A stretch of DNA of 64,000 bases from NCBI GenBank assembly GCA_017456105.1, contig JAFTKA010000010.1, forward strand, positions 124,001-188,000, given 5' to 3'. Source of the DNA: Oscillospiraceae bacterium. Lineage in GTDB: Bacteria; Bacillota_A; Clostridia; Oscillospirales; Oscillospiraceae. A program made the translations under genes and the position numbers. Below the pieces are notes generated by a model, which made no database searches, had not been told where the DNA came from, and saw nothing but the letters and a program-made list of their open reading frames with translations. Positions 62,076 to 64,000 of the stretch are shown here, in pieces. Each line of letters starts with the position of its first letter. The stretch's first letter is position 1.

Positions 62076-63150
62076 TGTTTGCCTCATATTCCTTCAGGAA
62101 GGTAACCAGTGCCTCCACGCCCTCCTTAGGCATGGCGTTGTAGATGGAAGCCCGGAGACCGCCCACGGACTTATGACCCTTCAGGTTGTCAAAGCCGGCC
62201 GCCTTGGTGGCAGCAACCACAGCCGCGTCCTGCTCAGCGGTCGCGGTAACAAAAGGCACATTCATAAGAGAACGAACCGCAGGCTCAACAGTGCCACCGA
62301 ACATCTTGGAGCTGTCCAGGAAGTCATACAGGATCTTGGCCTTTTCCTCATTCTTCTTGGCCATAGCCTCCAGACCGCCCTGAGCGATCAGGTACTTGAA
62401 CACCTTGCCGCAGCAGTAGATGTCCCAGCAGTTGGGGGTATTGTACATGGAATCCGCATCGGCGTGGGTCTTATACTGCATATAAACAGGCAGATCGCCC
62501 AAGTCGTCCCGGATCAGGTCCTCCCGGATAATGACCACCACCATACCGGCAGGGCCAACATTCTTCTGTACGCCGGCGTAGATCATACCGTAGTCAGATA
62601 CATTGCAGGGCTTGGACAGGAACATGGAGGACTGGTCGGAAACCAGGGGAACACCCTTGGTGTTGGGCAGGGTCTGCCAGGTGGTGCCGTGAATAGTCTC
62701 GTTCTCGCAGATATACACATAGTCGGTATCCGCGGGAATATCCAGGTCGGAGCAGTCGGGAATGTAGGTGTAATTCTTATCCTTGGAAGAAATAACGGTA
62801 ACCTGGCCCACCTTCTTAGCCTCGGCAACGGCCTTCTTGGACCAGGCACCGGTCTCAATGTAGAGGGCCTTACCGTTCTTCATCAGGTTCATGGGGATCA
62901 TGGAAAACTGCAGTGTTGCACCACCCTGAATGAACAGGACCTTATAGTTTTCGGGGATACCCATGAGCTTTCTCAGGTCTTCCTCGGCCTCCTTGGCGAT
63001 GTCCATAAACACCTTGGAGCGGTGGGACATCTCCATAACGCACATACCGGAACCCCGGTAATTCATCATCTCATCACGGATCTCCTCCAGCACAGGCTCG
63101 GGCATCATAGCAGGACCTGCGGAGAAGTTAAAAGTACGATCATACTTCAT
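62068..63150 (-). CDS. serC: Phosphoserine aminotransferase SerC
   Basis: SerC makes phosphoserine from phosphohydroxypyruvate and glutamate, and can also act in vitamin B6 synthesis. The 360-residue PLP enzyme begins RTFNFSAGPAMMPEPVLEEI, has HRSKVFMDIAKEAE, and the PLP-lysine in YAGVQKNVGPAGMVVVIIRE (about residue 195). AGGAGG precedes the ATG. serA is not next to it in the window; DUF1015 follows with overlap. Confidence 0.96.
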   Translation of the reverse strand: MKYDRTFNFSAGPAMMPEPVLEEIRDEMMNYRGSGMCVMEMSHRSKVFMDIAKEAEEDLRKLMGIPENYKVLFIQGGATLQFSMIPMNLMKNGKALYIETGAWSKKAVAEAKKVGQVTVISSKDKNYTYIPDCSDLDIPADTDYVYICENETIHGTTWQTLPNTKGVPLVSDQSSMFLSKPCNVSDYGMIYAGVQKNVGPAGMVVVIIREDLIRDDLGDLPVYMQYKTHADADSMYNTPNCWDIYCCGKVFKYLIAQGGLEAMAKKNEEKAKILYDFLDSSKMFGGTVEPAVRSLMNVPFVTATAEQDAAVVAATKAAGFDNLKGHKSVGGLRASIYNAMPKEGVEALVTFLKEYEANNG

Positions 63151-63171
63151 AAAACTTGCCTCCTATTTTTG

Positions 63172-63243
63172 GCAGACGGACAAATGCTTTCCGTCTGCGT
63201 GCAATTATGTGGCTATTATGCCATAAAAAAACTGCCGTTTCAA
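63172..63243 (-). promoter_or_regulatory. serC promoter and leader hairpin
   Basis: TTGAAA (complement 63238-63243), 17-base spacer, TGG-CATAAT (complement 63215-63220) form the promoter. The leader contains a 9-bp hairpin GCAGACGGA/TCCGTCTGC (63172-63198) ending about 13 bases before AGGAGG. No T-box or serine-sensing motif is recognised. Confidence 0.65.
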
Positions 63244-63361
63244 CTGTTATTCCGATATTTTTTCATTCAATTTTCACGATTAGTGAGATTTCTATAAAAA
63301 AGATGGCATTTTTTGCTCCTTACTGGTATAATATTCAAAAGTCTGTCTGAGGTGATCTTCT

Positions 63362-64000
63362 ATGAAAAAGCTAAAAATCGCCATAATCGGTTTGGGAAAC
63401 ATCGGTCTTTCCCACGCAAAACATATTCTCTCCGGTGAAGTTCCGGGTTTGGAGCTGACGGCAGTCTGTGCCAGAAGCAAGGAAAAGGCAGATGCTTTGG
63501 AAAACATTCCCTTCTATCAGGACTACCACGAGCTGCTTGATGAGCATATTGCCGACGCCGTCCTGATCACTACCCCTCATTACAGCCACCCGGAGATCGC
63601 TATTGAGGCCTTCCAAAAGGGTTACCACGTACTGTGTGAAAAACCCTCCGGCGTTTACACCAAGGCCGTCCGGCAGATGAACGAGGCCGCAGAAAAAAGC
63701 GGAAAGGTCTTTTCCCTGATGCTCAATCAGCGGACAGACCCCCTGTACCAAAAGGTCAGGCAGTTGATCCGGGAAAACGCCATCGGTACGCCCCACCGCC
63801 TTGTGTGGATCCTGACCGACTGGTATCGGACGCAGGCCTATTATGACAGTTGCTCCTGGCGTGGCACCTGGGCCGGTGAAGGCGGCGGTGTGCTGATGAA
63901 TCAGGGAATTCACCAGTTGGATCTGTGGCAGTGGTTTATGGGCATGCCCCAAAGCATCACCGCCCATTGCCCCACCGGAAAATTCCATAACATTGAAGTG
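63362..64000 (+). CDS. Gfo/Idh/MocA-family oxidoreductase, N-terminal part
   Basis: The gene runs off the right edge; 213 codons are visible. It starts MKKLKIAIIGLGNIGLSHAK, a Rossmann NAD(P) fold, and carries the family motif YHVLCEKPSG (about residue 90) and the substrate-domain segment GGGVLMNQGIHQLDLWQWFM with its catalytic His-Asp pair. Such enzymes oxidise sugars or inositols; the substrate cannot be told. GAGG lies 9 bases before the ATG and an extended -10, TGGTATAAT, at 63324-63332. It is divergent from serC. Confidence 0.88.
   Translation, partial: MKKLKIAIIGLGNIGLSHAKHILSGEVPGLELTAVCARSKEKADALENIPFYQDYHELLDEHIADAVLITTPHYSHPEIAIEAFQKGYHVLCEKPSGVYTKAVRQMNEAAEKSGKVFSLMLNQRTDPLYQKVRQLIRENAIGTPHRLVWILTDWYRTQAYYDSCSWRGTWAGEGGGVLMNQGIHQLDLWQWFMGMPQSITAHCPTGKFHNIEV

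Noticed and set aside
63151..63361. T-box or serine-responsive leader before serC
   Set aside because: No T-box sequence (TGGNACCGCG) is present; only a simple hairpin is seen.
1..64000. CRISPR arrays, prophage, IS transposases, toxin-antitoxin or defence islands
   Set aside because: I looked on both strands and found no repeat arrays, integrases, transposases or defence-type proteins.

Overview
The window is a chromosomal stretch of a low-redundancy, mid-GC Firmicute of class Clostridia, most likely an Oscillospiraceae/Ruminococcaceae-type gut anaerobe. I infer this from the gene families (PurO-type IMP cyclohydrolase next to PurN, the clostridial PurF-like protein, PyrK/PyrD, WhiA, DUF4317, DUF1385, TrmFO), from strong AGGAGG-like ribosome sites and TTGACA-17-TATAAT promoters, and from small palindromic intergenic repeats. 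No phage, plasmid, CRISPR, IS transposase or defence island is visible; almost everything is housekeeping or conserved accessory.

Layout. (1) 1-5530, minus: purine operon purE-purC-purF-like-purM-purN-purO-purH(partial), with a sigma-A promoter and a ZTP/ZMP (pfl) riboswitch plus terminator ahead of purE. (2) 5601-14240, minus: pyrimidine operon pyrC-carB-pyrK-pyrD-pyrF-pyrE-pyrB, driven by a promoter inside the end of an M23 peptidase gene; carA is absent, and PyrB carries a PyrI-like zinc tail. (3) 14216-17369, minus: M23 peptidase, dusB, a small membrane protein and a TtcA-like thiolase. (4) 17481-18484, plus: rplM-rpsI. (5) 18586-21671: divergent purine permease and glycine-riboswitch-controlled glyA. 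(6) 21874-25031: an XRE/LiaF-like membrane regulator, then a two-gene membrane operon facing a TetR regulator. (7) 25032-25337: tRNA-Ala(CGC) with a duplicated 3' end bordering a small palindromic element. (8) 25334-35517: tex, a cytidylate-kinase-like gene, and the trmH-dprA-topA-trmFO-plsX-rnc operon. (9) 35773-38667, plus: three-gene ABC importer. (10) 38664-54240, minus: DUF4317, then a long collinear run dnaE, lipoprotein, two-component system, DUF1385, prmC, recA, recX, rimO, pgsA, headed further upstream by murB-whiA. (11) 54266-59746, minus: ChrA pair, NifX-like protein with a His/Cys tail, DHHW-MBOAT acylation pair, a lipoprotein and mntP. (12) 59856-64000: SDR dehydrogenase, serC-DUF1015, and a partial Gfo/Idh/MocA oxidoreductase.

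How it fits together. The first 14 kb builds purines and pyrimidines de novo; glyA and serC feed serine, glycine and one-carbon units to purine and thymidylate synthesis, and three RNA-level or operator-level controls (ZTP riboswitch, glycine riboswitch, an inverted repeat at the purine permease promoter) sit on this network. The most striking points are a PurF whose glutaminase half has lost its catalytic residues, a pyrimidine operon with carB but no carA, a zinc-only PyrI tail on PyrB, a structured RNA element at the purF ribosome site, a tRNA 3'-end duplication flanking a palindromic element, and several perfect inverted repeats over promoters. I did not find a clearly new multi-gene system; candidates for less-described biology are the TetR-controlled KKIE-repeat membrane operon, the membrane-anchored XRE/LiaF regulator, and the lipoprotein-RR-HK cassette.
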